Positions 18,868 through 27,565 of a stretch of 42,544 nucleotides of DNA are shown piece by piece. Each line of letters opens with the position of its first letter. Position 1 is the first letter of the stretch. Below the pieces are notes generated by a model. The model made no database searches and was not told where the DNA came from. It worked only from the letters and a program-made list of their open reading frames with translations. The DNA is from Clostridiales bacterium PH28_bin88 (lineage in GTDB: Bacteria > Bacillota > PH28-bin88). The translations under genes and the position numbers were made by a program. Location: contig LAKY01000023.1 of NCBI GenBank assembly GCA_000987045.1, forward strand, positions 3,163 through 45,706, given 5' to 3'.

Positions 18868-19175
18868 TCGGATGAAACTGTGTCCTGTACTGCCGGGGTC
18901 GGTAATATAATATCAGTCCCCTTGTCAGCGGGGCAACGGGTGCAACAGGAGAGGCAACTGGCGGCTGAGTACGAGCGGCTGGAGTTTCAGTCCCCTTGTC
19001 AGCGGGGCAGTGGGTGCAACAACAAGGGTGGCCGGGCCTACATCGCCCGCTTCTTGGAGTAGTTTCAGTCCCCTTGTCAGCGGGGCAGTGGGTGCAACAA
19101 CTCTTTCAGATCTTCCACATATCGGAAATTCCATAGCTGTTTCAGTCCCCTTGTCAGCGGGGCAGTGGGTGCAAC
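18842..19175 (-). CRISPR. CRISPR array: five 37-base repeats, four spacers
   Basis: Repeats lie at 18842-18878, 18910-18946, 18984-19020, 19062-19098 and 19139-19175; spacers are 31, 37, 41 and 40 bases. The last three repeats are identical; on the plus strand they begin GTTTCAGTCCCC and end GTGGGTGCAAC. The repeat at 18910 has about four differences at its 5' side and middle, and that at 18842 has about nine of 37. Decay at the left end marks the trailer, so the leader is on the right and transcription is on the minus strand. Read that way the repeat ends ACTGAAAC, a normal eight-base 5' handle for type III crRNAs. The array is co-directional with cmr1-6. No cas6, cas1 or cas2 is in the window. 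Confidence 0.93.
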
Positions 19176-19440
19176 AACCGACCGCAAGACGCATCCGTTA
19201 TATGTTGATATCCGTAGCTTTTTGGGGGTTGAGGCATGGGCCTTAGAGGCCTATTTTTTCGCAGATCGATTTTCTGCAAAAACGGGCCCAGCATCTTCGA
19301 AATTTCCATCTCCTTCCTTATAACCTCTCGTGAAATTCCCACAACATATTATTTCACCGTTTCTGATGAAATACCTGCCGAAACACGGGGGAATTTTACT
19401 GATGTGCGGCTTTCCCTAAGGATAGCTAAGCCTTTAACCT
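19176..19440 (-). promoter_or_regulatory. Presumed CRISPR leader
   Basis: These about 265 bases between the youngest repeat and the IS200/IS605 left end should be the leader. They are AT-rich in parts and contain an extended dyad at 19255-19282 (TTTTTCGCAGA...TCTGCAAAAA). I could not identify a clear minus-strand promoter. The insertion element truncates or ends this region. Confidence 0.45.
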
Positions 19441-19498
19441 TTTTCGGCAAGAAGTCTCCCATCCTCCTAGGTGGGAGATGAATTGCCGACGCCAAGTA

Positions 19499-19527
19499 TT
19501 GGCGGCATAGGCACATTATGCTATAAT
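19499..19527 (+). promoter_or_regulatory. Promoter of tnpA
   Basis: TTGGCG (19499-19504) and TATAAT (19522-19527) are separated by 17 bases, and TG one base before the -10 makes it an extended -10 promoter. It sits just inside the left end of the element. Confidence 0.65.
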
Positions 19528-19561
19528 ATAATCAGCCGTATATAGCGAAAGGCTGATGCTT

Positions 19562-19963
19562 ATGAACAAACTGGATACCAACAACCATTCAGTATTCTTG
19601 CTCACCTACCATTTGCTCATCTGTGTCAAGTATCGCCGCAAGGCTATTGATGACCAGATTGCCGCTCGTATTCAGGAAATCGGGGAGTACGTCGGCAACA
19701 ACTACCACATCACTTTTCTGGAATACAACCATGATCGGGATCACATCCACATTCTATTCAAAGCCCATCCCAACACTGAAATCTCCAAGTACATCAACGC
19801 TTTCAAAAGCGCCTCATCCAGACTGATCAAGAAAGAATTTCCGCATGTCCGTAAGATGCTATGGAAAGAGACGTTCTGGTCCCCGAGCTATTGCTTGCTG
19901 ACCACTGGCGGAGCGCCCCTGGAAACATTGCAGAAGTATATCGAATCTCAAGGGAAGGAGTGA
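19562..19963 (+). CDS. tnpA: IS200/IS605 Y1 (HUH) transposase
   Basis: The 133-residue TnpA cuts and joins single-stranded DNA at the element ends. The metal-binding HUH motif is H61-I-H63 (DRDHIHILF), and the catalytic tyrosine is Y126 in LQKYIESQ, matching the usual position. ATG 19562 is favoured over 19556 because AAAGG lies nine bases upstream. The frame is complete and all catalytic residues are present. tnpB follows after six bases, giving the tandem arrangement of the IS605 group. Confidence 0.92.
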   Translation: MNKLDTNNHSVFLLTYHLLICVKYRRKAIDDQIAARIQEIGEYVGNNYHITFLEYNHDRDHIHILFKAHPNTEISKYINAFKSASSRLIKKEFPHVRKMLWKETFWSPSYCLLTTGGAPLETLQKYIESQGKE

Positions 19964-19969
19964 GAACCG

Positions 19970-21067
19970 TTGCAAATTGTCTATCGGTTTGAGATCCGCC
20001 CTACCCAGGAACAGGAACAGAAAATGTTCCGCACCCTGAGACTTTGCCGGCATCTCTATAACCGGTCCCTTGAGGAGCGGAGGGCCACCTACAAGGCCAC
20101 CGGCAAGAGTGTCACCTACTCCATACAACAGAATTCCCTTCCCGCTTTCAAGAAAGAGAACCCGGAATACCGGACGGTGCACTCCCAAGTATTGCAAGAC
20201 GTGCTCAGGAGGGTTGACCGCGCCTACCAGAATTTCTTCGAGGGTAGAGCGGGCTACCCTCGCTTCAGGAACAGGGATAATTACCGGTCCTTCACCTACC
20301 CCCAGGTGGATGTCGTGAGAGAGACATTTCAAAGAGACGGCTGCATCTACCTCTCAAAGATCGGCTTCGTCAAAGTAATAGCCCACCGTCTGTTCGAGCC
20401 TGAACGGGTATTCCAGATCAACATTATCCGCAAGCACAACAAGTGGTACGCCAATCTCACGGTAGAACTCCCCGATCCGGGACAAACTCCCGGCGATCTT
20501 GAAAGGGGCATCGGAGTCGATATGGGCCTGCTCCATTTCTATGCCCTGTCTGATGGAACTACCGTCGATACTCCCAGATACTTAAGCAAGTCTGAGCAGA
20601 AACTTGCCAAGCTCCAGCGCAGACTCTCTCGCAAGAAAAAGGGGTCCAAAAACCGTAGAAAAGCGAAAATAAAGGTGGCTCAATGCCATGAGAAGATAGC
20701 GAATCAACGCAAGGACTTCCTGCACAAAAAGAGTTACAACCTGGTTACCAGCAACAATGTCATCGTGATGGAGGATCTCCAGATCAGGAACATGGCGCAA
20801 AACCGCCACCTGGCGAAATCCATCCATGACGCCAGTTGGTCAGCCTTTCAGAAGTACGTCGAGTACAAGTGCCGGAAGTATGGCAAGCAATTTGTCAAGG
20901 TCGATCCAAAGGACACATCACAGACATGTACATGTGGGCATCCGGTAGCCAAGGACCTGTCGGTCAGGATGCACAAGTGCCCCCGATGCGGCCTTGAAGA
21001 AGATCGGGACGTGGTATCCGCCAAGCTGATCCTGGAGCGCGGCCTGAAGAAACTCACTGCCGCCTAA
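19970..21067 (+). CDS. tnpB: TnpB RNA-guided nuclease of the IS605 group
   Basis: The 365-residue TnpB is an omega-RNA-guided DNA endonuclease, the ancestor group of Cas12. It starts at TTG 19970 after AAGGAG. The RuvC residues are D184 (GIGVDMG), E268 (VIVMEDLQ) and the D345-R-D347 motif. A zinc finger CTCGH...CPRCG precedes the last motif. The N-terminus (YRFEIRPTQEQEQKMFRTLR) is the standard OrfB helix-turn-helix. All active-site positions are intact, so it may be functional. It lies next to a CRISPR array but has no known link with it. Confidence 0.92.
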   Translation: MQIVYRFEIRPTQEQEQKMFRTLRLCRHLYNRSLEERRATYKATGKSVTYSIQQNSLPAFKKENPEYRTVHSQVLQDVLRRVDRAYQNFFEGRAGYPRFRNRDNYRSFTYPQVDVVRETFQRDGCIYLSKIGFVKVIAHRLFEPERVFQINIIRKHNKWYANLTVELPDPGQTPGDLERGIGVDMGLLHFYALSDGTTVDTPRYLSKSEQKLAKLQRRLSRKKKGSKNRRKAKIKVAQCHEKIANQRKDFLHKKSYNLVTSNNVIVMEDLQIRNMAQNRHLAKSIHDASWSAFQKYVEYKCRKYGKQFVKVDPKDTSQTCTCGHPVAKDLSVRMHKCPRCGLEEDRDVVSAKLILERGLKKLTAA

Positions 21068-21238
21068 AACAAAATATCGCTTCAGGTAGGGTTGGTTCAC
21101 CCCGAACCTAACGCCTGTGGAGATTGTGTAAGACCCCGGAAATCCGAGGCGACGGTCGAGGAAGCAGGAAGCCAACGCGATGATGCTCCGCTTACGAAGC
21201 CTTCGCTTCTGAGCGGTGCGGAAGCGGGGGTAGTTCAC
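21068..21238 (+). ncRNA. Putative omega-RNA scaffold and IS right end
   Basis: The 170 bases after tnpB up to the element end are GC-rich and structured, including the hairpin at 21188-21216, and end in GTAGTTCAC. In TnpB systems the omega-RNA overlaps the end of tnpB and this right end, with the guide taken from the flanking host DNA (here from about 21239, CGGATAAGATCGG). Existence is inferred from family knowledge and position. Confidence 0.5.
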
Positions 21239-21263
21239 CGGATAAGATCGGCAAATAGTGCAG

Positions 21264-21295
21264 AAAGGAGCAGGTGGGACGCCTGCTCCTTTTTG
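21264..21295. terminator. Bidirectional terminator between the IS element and ald
   Basis: GGAGCAGG and CCTGCTCC form a perfect eight-base stem (21267-21274 and 21282-21289) followed by TTTTT on the plus strand and preceded by AAA, so it can serve ald on the minus strand as well. Confidence 0.8.
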
Positions 21296-21313
21296 ATAGC
21301 TTTTTGTGAATAA

Positions 21314-22438
21314 TTACCTCCCGGCCAGAGCTTCTTCCAACGGGGTGTATGCCAAACCCAAAGAGGCGGCTACTGCCTGGTAGGTCAATTTGCCTCCCAG
21401 CACGTTGACTCCCTTGGCCAGGGCGGCGTTTTCCTTGATCGCCTTGAGCCAGCCCTTCCCGGCCAACTCCATGGCGTACGGCAATGTAGCGTTGGTGAGG
21501 GCCAGCGTTGAAGTCCGCGGTACGGCCCCGGGCATGTTGGCTACGGCGTAGTGGACCACACCGTGTTTCACGTAGATCGGGTCGGCATGAGTAGTAACCC
21601 GGTCGATGGTCTCAACACAACCGCCCTGGTCAATGGCCACGTCCACAATCACCGCGCCCGGTTTCATTCCGCGCACCATCTCTTCGGTAACCAGGCGAGG
21701 AGCCTTGGCGCCGTGAACCAGTACCGCCCCAATCACCAGATCGGCTTCCGCTACCGATTCCTGTATGCTGTAACTGTTTGAGGCCAGCGTATGCAGGCGA
21801 CCAGCGAAGATGTCATCCAGGTACCTGAGCCGCGGCAGGCTTTTATCGATTACAGTCACTGTGGCGCCCATCCCCACCGCCATCTTGGCCGCATTGGTGC
21901 CGACGATGCCACCGCCAATAATGGTCACCCGGGCTGGGGGAACTCCCGGCACCCCGCCCAGCAGGACCCCTCTCCCACCCTTTGGTTTCTCCAGGAACTG
22001 GGCGCCGATCTGGACCGCCATCCTCCCGGCGATCTCGCTCATGGGTGTCAGAAGGGGAAGGGAACCGTCGGGCGACTCAATGGTTTCATAGGCAACACCC
22101 ACTACTTCCTTTTCCAGCAGCACCCTGGTCAGTTCCGGCTCGGGAGCCAGGTGCAGGTAGGTAAACAGGATCTGCCCCGGTTTAAACAGGTTGTACTCGG
22201 GCGGCAGGGGCTCCTTTACCTTCATGATCATGTCGGCCCGCGCAAACACTTCCTCCGGGCCTTCGACCAGGATTGCTCCCGCGGCGCGATAAGCCTCGTC
22301 GTCAAAACCGCTTCCCGCCCCGGCGCCCGCCTGCACCACTACCTGGTACCCGGCCTGGCGTAAGACCCCGGCACCCCCCGGGGTTAAAGCTACCCGGTTC
22401 TCCTGGCTCTTGATCTCCTTCGGTACACCCACCAGCAT
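21314..22438 (-). CDS. ald: Alanine dehydrogenase
   Basis: The 374-residue enzyme interconverts L-alanine and pyruvate plus ammonia with NAD. The N-terminus [20 protein letters not shown] is the family signature with the substrate-binding lysine region, and [10 protein letters not shown] and [12 protein letters not shown] follow. The NAD-binding Rossmann motif is [19 protein letters not shown]. The C-terminal [18 protein letters not shown] matches alanine dehydrogenases closely. ATG 22438 has AAGGAGA upstream. The symporter gene ends 28 bases upstream on the same strand, so uptake and oxidation of alanine appear coupled in one operon. Confidence 0.95.
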   Translation of the reverse strand: MLVGVPKEIKSQENRVALTPGGAGVLRQAGYQVVVQAGAGAGSGFDDEAYRAAGAILVEGPEEVFARADMIMKVKEPLPPEYNLFKPGQILFTYLHLAPEPELTRVLLEKEVVGVAYETIESPDGSLPLLTPMSEIAGRMAVQIGAQFLEKPKGGRGVLLGGVPGVPPARVTIIGGGIVGTNAAKMAVGMGATVTVIDKSLPRLRYLDDIFAGRLHTLASNSYSIQESVAEADLVIGAVLVHGAKAPRLVTEEMVRGMKPGAVIVDVAIDQGGCVETIDRVTTHADPIYVKHGVVHYAVANMPGAVPRTSTLALTNATLPYAMELAGKGWLKAIKENAALAKGVNVLGGKLTYQAVAASLGLAYTPLEEALAGR

Positions 22439-22466
22439 GAGAGCCCATCTCCTTCTTTATGTTAAG

Positions 22467-23855
22467 TTAGACTGCTACGTCCTTTTTAAGTTCCTTGGCC
22501 CGTATATTCTGTACAAAGTCCCTGGTTTCAGCCACGATTACACCACTCAAGAGGAGGAGACCGATGAGGTTCGGGACAGCCATCAGGCCGTTCAGCACAT
22601 CCGCCAGGTTCCACACGAAGGGAAGCTGGGCAACGGTACCGATAAACACCGCGATCACCCACAGCCACCGATAGGGCAGCAATACCTTGGTGCCCAACAA
22701 GTACTCGGCGCACTTCTCCCCGTAGTATGCCCACCCCAGGATGGTGGAATAGGCAAAGAGGATAACACCTACTGCCACGATATACTTCCCTACCCCGGGT
22801 AGACCGGTATTAAAGGCCAAAGTAGTCAGCGGCGCCCCGGTCAGCGCCTTCCCGGTGGCCGGATCCAGGTAACTCCAGGCGCCGGTCATGGCCAGCACCA
22901 GGCCGGTGATGGAGCAGACAATGATGGTGTCCAGGAAGGTACCTGTCATGGATACCAGCGCCTGCCTGCCGGGGTGGTCGGTCTTGGCCGCCGCGGCGGC
23001 GATGGGCGCGCTGCCTAAGCCCGCCTCGTTGGAGAATACTCCCCGGGCCACGCCGTAGCGAAGGGCCATCATCACCGTGGAACCGGCGAAACCACCCACC
23101 GCCGCCTGGCCGGTGAAAGCCGACTTGATTATTAAAGCGATGGCCCCCGGCAGTTGGCCGATGTTCATCAGGATAATAATCAGGCCCCCGAGAATATAGA
23201 ATACCGCCATGATAGGTACCAGAAAACCGGTGACCCGGCCGATGCTCTTGATGCCGCCCAGGATGACCAGGGCAGTAAATACGGCCAATACGATACCGCT
23301 GACCATAGTGGGTACGCCAAAGGTACTCTTAATGGCGTCGGCCACCGAGTTGGACTGCACCATGTTACCGATACCGAAGCCCGCCAGTGCTCCGAAAATG
23401 GCAAACAGCACACCCAGCCACTTCATGCCCAGGCCCCGCTCCAGGAAGTACATGGGACCACCGGCCATTTCGCCCCGGTCATCCACGATCCGGTACTTCA
23501 CCGCCAGAATGGCTTCGGAATACTTGGTAGCCAGTCCTACCAGGGCGGTAATCCACATCCAGAAAACAGCGCCCGGCCCCCCCAGGGCAACGGCGGTTGC
23601 CACGCCGGCGATATTACCGGTGCCGATAGTCGCCGCCAGGGCGGTCATCAGCGCCTGGAAGTGGCTGACATCCCCCTGGGATTTTTGGTCTTGATTTTTC
23701 GAGAAGGCCAGGGCCAAGGCGTACGGCAGGGCTTTAAAGGAATAAAATCCCAAGCGAAGAGTCAGGAAAAGTCCAGTACCAACCAGCAGCACCAGCATGG
23801 GAGGACCCCATACTATGCTTCCCGCCTTGTCGAGAAAATTCATAACTGCTTCCAC
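22467..23855 (-). CDS. Sodium:alanine symporter of the AGCS family
   Basis: The 462-residue membrane protein imports alanine (or glycine) with sodium. It shows about 10-11 hydrophobic segments and the family motifs [27 protein letters not shown] near residue 70-95 and [23 protein letters not shown] in the middle. The GTG start 23855 follows AAGGAGGGCG; an internal ATG four codons on is an alternative. It is the first gene of the operon with ald. The region upstream (to 24238) is shared with a divergent two-component system that may regulate it. Confidence 0.94.
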   Translation of the reverse strand: MEAVMNFLDKAGSIVWGPPMLVLLVGTGLFLTLRLGFYSFKALPYALALAFSKNQDQKSQGDVSHFQALMTALAATIGTGNIAGVATAVALGGPGAVFWMWITALVGLATKYSEAILAVKYRIVDDRGEMAGGPMYFLERGLGMKWLGVLFAIFGALAGFGIGNMVQSNSVADAIKSTFGVPTMVSGIVLAVFTALVILGGIKSIGRVTGFLVPIMAVFYILGGLIIILMNIGQLPGAIALIIKSAFTGQAAVGGFAGSTVMMALRYGVARGVFSNEAGLGSAPIAAAAAKTDHPGRQALVSMTGTFLDTIIVCSITGLVLAMTGAWSYLDPATGKALTGAPLTTLAFNTGLPGVGKYIVAVGVILFAYSTILGWAYYGEKCAEYLLGTKVLLPYRWLWVIAVFIGTVAQLPFVWNLADVLNGLMAVPNLIGLLLLSGVIVAETRDFVQNIRAKELKKDVAV

Positions 23856-24238
23856 GAATTCGCCCTCCTTAATCGAGGTTAGTTTTACCGCTTCCGACGT
23901 TCGGCCTCCTTTCCGGCAGCTTCTCGTCCAATGGACTACACTCGTTACTATTCCGCCAAGGGCAGCGGTTCGTATTTCATATTTTCCCGCTAAGTAAGGT
24001 TATTCCTTCTAAACTTTTTGACTTCTTATTTCACTTTCTCGTGAAACACGACGGTAATTACAAATTTTTGTCCTGAAAGGGGCAATAATTTAGAGATTTG
24101 GAAGGAAATGGGGACAGGCTTGCCGAATTATATTTGGAGCAACTACCGAATGGGCGCATTTTTTGTAGAAGTATTTTAAATAGGCGACCATTTGCATTAA
24201 ACTGGTGATATGATTAAGTTGTTTACAGGAGGACAGAC
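23856..24238. promoter_or_regulatory. Divergent regulatory region
   Basis: About 380 bases separate the symporter operon from the PocR kinase gene. A perfect dyad TTTCAC-N6-GTGAAA lies at 24029-24046, a candidate operator. The 150 bases nearest the symporter would form a long 5' leader for it. I recognised no known riboswitch. Confidence 0.5.
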
Positions 24239-25495
24239 ATGCCGGACTCTCAAGGTCTCCTGAACTTCATCGACCAGGACACCCTGGACAGGTTCATCCA
24301 GAGTTTTTCCGCCGCCACGGGCATCGCGGTAGACATCAACGACATCCATGGCTACCCCATTGCCGCTTTCCGCAATTACGATACCTTTTGCCGTACAATT
24401 CGTTCTTCCCCGCATGGCCTGGAACGTTGCTTCCGGTCCAACGCCCAGGTGGGGTACGAGGCGGCCAGGGCCAATGCTCCGGTTATCCGCCGCTGTCATG
24501 CCGGCCTGACGCTCATCGGCGCACCTATTCTTATTGATGAGCGCTATATGGGCTCAATCGTGTGCGGGCAATTTCATTCCCAGCACCCCGAAGAAAAAGA
24601 TATTCACGAGATGATTGCCGCCGTCGGGGATATCGTTGATTTCCCCGGTGACCTCGCCTCCGCCTTCAGGTCTGTAGAGGTAATTTCCCCGGAAAAGTGC
24701 CACGCCGCCTGCGACCTGATCCAGTTGATCGCCGGTTACATTGCCGGGATCATCCAAAAGGCGGCTATCCAGGACGAACTTAACCGGGAAAAACTGAAAG
24801 CGGTAGAAGATGCCAAAGCCCGGATTGAGTTGGAAAATGCTCTCCGCGTAGCGGAGTTGAGGGGCCTTCAATCGCAAATCCGGCCCCACTTCCTGTTTAA
24901 CACCTTTAATATAATCACCAGGCTGATCACGCTAGGGGATACTTCCAAAGCCCTGGACGTCACCTATGCCCTCTCCGGCCTGCTCCGCTACCACCTGGAT
25001 CAACCAGCTGAGCTGATCCCCCTGCGGAAGGAAATGGTCCACGTAAACAACTATCTGCTGGTCCAGTGCACCCGTTTTGGCCGGCGCCTTTCGGTGCACC
25101 TGGACATACATGATGAAGTGTTGGAAGCCCCAATTCCGCCTTTGACCGTCCAGCCGCTGGTAGAAAATGCGTGCTTTCATGGTATCGAGCCGAAGGAAGG
25201 CCCGGGAAACCTGTACATCAAGGGCAGAATCACTGGTAGCAAATCAGTAATAGAAATATCCGATGACGGGGTGGGAATCCCCGGCGAGATAATCAAAGCC
25301 TTTGCCGCTTTGAAGCAAAACCCGGAAGAGCAAGGTGTAAACCGGGCAATCGGACGGGTTGGGCTGTGGAACGTTCACCGGCGCCTGCAGCTGCATTTCG
25401 GCCCTGAGTTTGGCCTGGAGCTAGCCGCCCTCCCCCGGGGTTCCAAGGTGACCGTCACTCTCCCGGCCCCTGACGCTTTCCACCGCACGCGGTAG
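24239..25495 (+). CDS. PocR-domain sensor histidine kinase (LytS/YesM type)
   Basis: The 418-residue kinase has no membrane segment. Residues 5-170 resemble the PocR ligand-binding domain: a TGIAVDINDIHGYPI start, the FCRTI and RCHAGLTLIGAPI motifs, and cysteines C45, C61 and C80-type positions. A coiled linker leads to the His_kinase domain with H217 in LQSQIRPHFLFNTFN, then the ATP-binding domain with VQPLVENACFHG (N-box) and DDGVGIP (G1). ATG 24239 follows AGGAGG. The response regulator gene lies 110 bases downstream. PocR domains sense small organic metabolites; alanine or a related compound is a guess based on the divergent ald operon. Confidence 0.88.
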   Translation: MPDSQGLLNFIDQDTLDRFIQSFSAATGIAVDINDIHGYPIAAFRNYDTFCRTIRSSPHGLERCFRSNAQVGYEAARANAPVIRRCHAGLTLIGAPILIDERYMGSIVCGQFHSQHPEEKDIHEMIAAVGDIVDFPGDLASAFRSVEVISPEKCHAACDLIQLIAGYIAGIIQKAAIQDELNREKLKAVEDAKARIELENALRVAELRGLQSQIRPHFLFNTFNIITRLITLGDTSKALDVTYALSGLLRYHLDQPAELIPLRKEMVHVNNYLLVQCTRFGRRLSVHLDIHDEVLEAPIPPLTVQPLVENACFHGIEPKEGPGNLYIKGRITGSKSVIEISDDGVGIPGEIIKAFAALKQNPEEQGVNRAIGRVGLWNVHRRLQLHFGPEFGLELAALPRGSKVTVTLPAPDAFHRTR

Positions 25496-25606
25496 AATCT
25501 CTAAGCAAGTCATCGAGGGGTTCGGGGTTTCCGGACGGACTATTATTCACCGCGGGCGGCTGAGGGAAAGAGAGGTTTGGACAGGTTTTTAAGGGAGGGA
25601 CAAATC

Positions 25607-26365
25607 GTGTATCGCCTAATGATCGCAGAGGATGAAGAACTGGAACGGCAGGTACTGCGCCAAGTGATCCGCCAGGGGGCCCCCGATTTTCAAATAGTGG
25701 CGGAGGCCTGTACCGGTAAGGAAGCGGTAACCCTGGCTACCTCCTTGCGCCCGGACTTGATCCTTCTCGACATCAAAATGCCGGGAATGGACGGCCTTAC
25801 CGCCGCTGACTCCATCCGGCGCCAGGTACCTGATGTGGAGATAATTGTCCTGACCGCCTACAATGACTATGATTATGTGCACCATGCCCTGAGGGTAAAG
25901 GCCGCTGACTACCTGTTAAAACCCGCGCGGCCGGAGGAGTTGTTGGCCGCCATCGAAAGTGCCCGCCTCTCGCTGGATCACCGCCGGCGGAACCAGATAG
26001 AGCAGCGCGGGCCGGTACCCGAACACCGGCTAATTCGCCATGCCAAAGTCTTTATTGATACCCATCACCGGGAATCTTTGACATTGCGCCAGGTGGCGCG
26101 GGCGGTTCACCTCAGCCCTTCTTACCTGAGCCGTCTCTTTAAACAGGTAACAGGGCAAAGTCTTACATCTTACCTCACCGAGGTCCGCCTGCGGACCGCC
26201 CAGGAACTGCTGGCCGCTACCGAAGCCACCGTGGAGGAAGTGGCCAAAGCCTCCGGTTTTAGTACCCCAAATTACTTTTGCACAGTCTTCAGGCGCCGGT
26301 ACGGCATCACCCCTTCCGCTTTCCGCCACTCCCAGCAGTCTATTCCACCCGCAACCTCCCGGTAA
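25607..26365 (+). CDS. AraC-type response regulator
   Basis: The 252-residue product has a receiver domain with the acidic pair in MIAEDEE, phospho-acceptor D55 (LILLDIKMPGMDG) and the switch lysine in YLLKPARPEE. The C-terminal domain is an AraC double helix-turn-helix: LTLRQVARAVHLSPSYLSRLF and VEEVAKASGFSTPNYFCTVF. GTG 25607 behind GGGAGGG is preferred over the upstream TTG 25577, and gives the standard V-Y-R-L-M-I-A-E-D start. It is the likely partner of the PocR kinase, and a DNA-binding activator of nearby genes, possibly the alanine operon. Confidence 0.92.
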   Translation: MYRLMIAEDEELERQVLRQVIRQGAPDFQIVAEACTGKEAVTLATSLRPDLILLDIKMPGMDGLTAADSIRRQVPDVEIIVLTAYNDYDYVHHALRVKAADYLLKPARPEELLAAIESARLSLDHRRRNQIEQRGPVPEHRLIRHAKVFIDTHHRESLTLRQVARAVHLSPSYLSRLFKQVTGQSLTSYLTEVRLRTAQELLAATEATVEEVAKASGFSTPNYFCTVFRRRYGITPSAFRHSQQSIPPATSR

Positions 26366-26374
26366 CGCCCATAA

Positions 26375-26398
26375 AAAACAGGCCGCACAGCCTGTTTT
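26375..26398. terminator. Bidirectional terminator between convergent genes
   Basis: AAAACAGGC and GCCTGTTTT pair over nine bases around the loop CGCACA. It ends both the response regulator operon and the convergent chemoreceptor-like gene. Confidence 0.85.
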
Positions 26399-26404
26399 CA
26401 TTCT

Positions 26405-27253
26405 TTAGACCTCAGCTGTCAATTCCCCCGCCATGCCCAGCAGCCTGTCCGCCAGGGCTTCCAGGGCCTCCAGTTCCGGGGTCATCTCTCCCAGTACGCC
26501 GGCCTGGTGATTGGCTACCTGCACAACCTCCGACACCGCGAGGACGATCTGCTCCACCCCCGCCCTGGTCCTGGCGATAATGTCCTGGATATCCTTGGAC
26601 GACTTGGCAGTTGAACCTGCTAATTTACGTACCTCTTCCGCCACCACCGTAAACCCGCGCCCGTGTACTCCCACCCGTGCCGCCTCGATGGCCGCGTTCA
26701 ATCCGATGAGGTTGGTCTGATCCGCGATCTTTTGTATAACCGAAACGATGCTGTCAGTTTCTTTTACCCGGACACTGGTTTCGTCGGACAGGGCGGAGAG
26801 TTCCTCACCGGTCGCCGCCAATTCCTGTGCTTCCGCGGCGATCTGCTGGACCGTGCCGGTAAGGGTTTTAATCGCGCTGAATAACCTGTCGGCAATCTCT
26901 TGCAGCCGGTTTTTCCGTTCCGTCGACTGAGAAATACCAATGGCTCCGATTACTTCCTGGTTCGCATCAAGGATGGGAAGCCCGACAGCAACATACGGAA
27001 TACCGTAAACCTCTTTCCCTACCTCCACCACTACCCTATCCTTTTTCCGCATGGCTTGAGCCGCTGCTGTAGCGGGAGGTACAGGCTCACCTTCCCTGAT
27101 CCGCAGGTCCAGGGTCTTGGCCGGTATATAGCGCAGGACTTTCTCCCGGTCGGTGATAAAAACCCCCACGTCCTCGACAGTAAAAGCGTTAATCAGGTGA
27201 GCCACCGCCAGCAGGTGGTCAAGCATGGTTACATTTTGCTCCGCACCGGGCAA
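26405..27253 (-). CDS. Soluble methyl-accepting chemotaxis-like protein
   Basis: The 282-residue protein has an N-terminal sensor region of about 120 residues ([16 protein letters not shown] ... [25 protein letters not shown]), which looks like a PAS/Cache-type ligand domain, and a C-terminal signalling domain with the hairpin tip motif [20 protein letters not shown] and [15 protein letters not shown]. There is no transmembrane helix. The signalling domain is short, lacking much of the outer helical bundles of full chemoreceptors, so it may be a cytoplasmic signal scaffold. I prefer TTG 27253 because GGGAGG precedes it; the open frame extends seven codons more. No other chemotaxis genes are adjacent. 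Confidence 0.85.
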   Translation of the reverse strand: MPGAEQNVTMLDHLLAVAHLINAFTVEDVGVFITDREKVLRYIPAKTLDLRIREGEPVPPATAAAQAMRKKDRVVVEVGKEVYGIPYVAVGLPILDANQEVIGAIGISQSTERKNRLQEIADRLFSAIKTLTGTVQQIAAEAQELAATGEELSALSDETSVRVKETDSIVSVIQKIADQTNLIGLNAAIEAARVGVHGRGFTVVAEEVRKLAGSTAKSSKDIQDIIARTRAGVEQIVLAVSEVVQVANHQAGVLGEMTPELEALEALADRLLGMAGELTAEV

Positions 27254-27565
27254 ATCAGGTCCCTCCCACGTCAAAAGTTATTAGCAAGTCCCTCGAAATT
27301 ATCCATAAGTCGCATTAACTTCCCTCTTCATCCATTTTTCCACAGCCCGGGATTTTTTTCAACCCCCTACGCGGAATTTTGACACGATACTCATAAATAA
27401 CCCTAATAGCCCCCGGGGACTTTGTGAGATAGGTCTCTGAGGGTTTTTCAACCTTGGTCGCCCGGTAAACCGGTTGAATGTGCAACTAGGCTGTTTTGCG
27501 GTTGTAGCAGGATTACCTTATGATATAATGTAGGCAGCAAACAGAATCGTCAAGGGGGTAGGAAT
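27254..27565. other. Intergenic region between divergent genes
   Basis: About 310 bases with no gene. The left half should promote the chemoreceptor-like gene; the right end contains a good plus-strand promoter listed separately. A GGGACTTTGTGAGATAGG stretch in the middle has no recognised role. Confidence 0.4.
27502..27529 (+). promoter_or_regulatory. Promoter of the 27566 gene
   Basis: TTGTAG (27502-27507) and TATAAT (27524-27529) are 16 bases apart, with TG one base upstream of the -10, which makes an extended -10 promoter. The start codon is 37 bases downstream. Confidence 0.65.

Larger units (their letters stand above)
19455..21238 (+). mobile_element. IS200/IS605-family insertion sequence with tnpA and tnpB
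   Basis: The element carries a Y1 HUH transposase and a TnpB nuclease in tandem. The left end contains an imperfect hairpin (TCTCCCATCCT...AGGTGGGAGA, 19455-19478), and the right end a long hairpin CCGCTtaCGAAGC...AGCGG at 21188-21216 followed by GGGGGTAGTTCAC ending about 21238. Such subterminal hairpins are what TnpA recognises; this family makes no target duplication or inverted repeats. The exact left boundary is not fixed (19435-19455). Both proteins look intact, so the element may be active. Confidence 0.85.

Noticed and set aside
19255..19282. Terminator in the CRISPR leader
   Set aside because: The T-run precedes and the A-run follows the stem on either reading, so it is an extended dyad without a proper terminator tail.
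23856..24238. Riboswitch upstream of the alanine symporter
   Set aside because: The leader is long enough but I found no motif of glycine, lysine or T-box elements.
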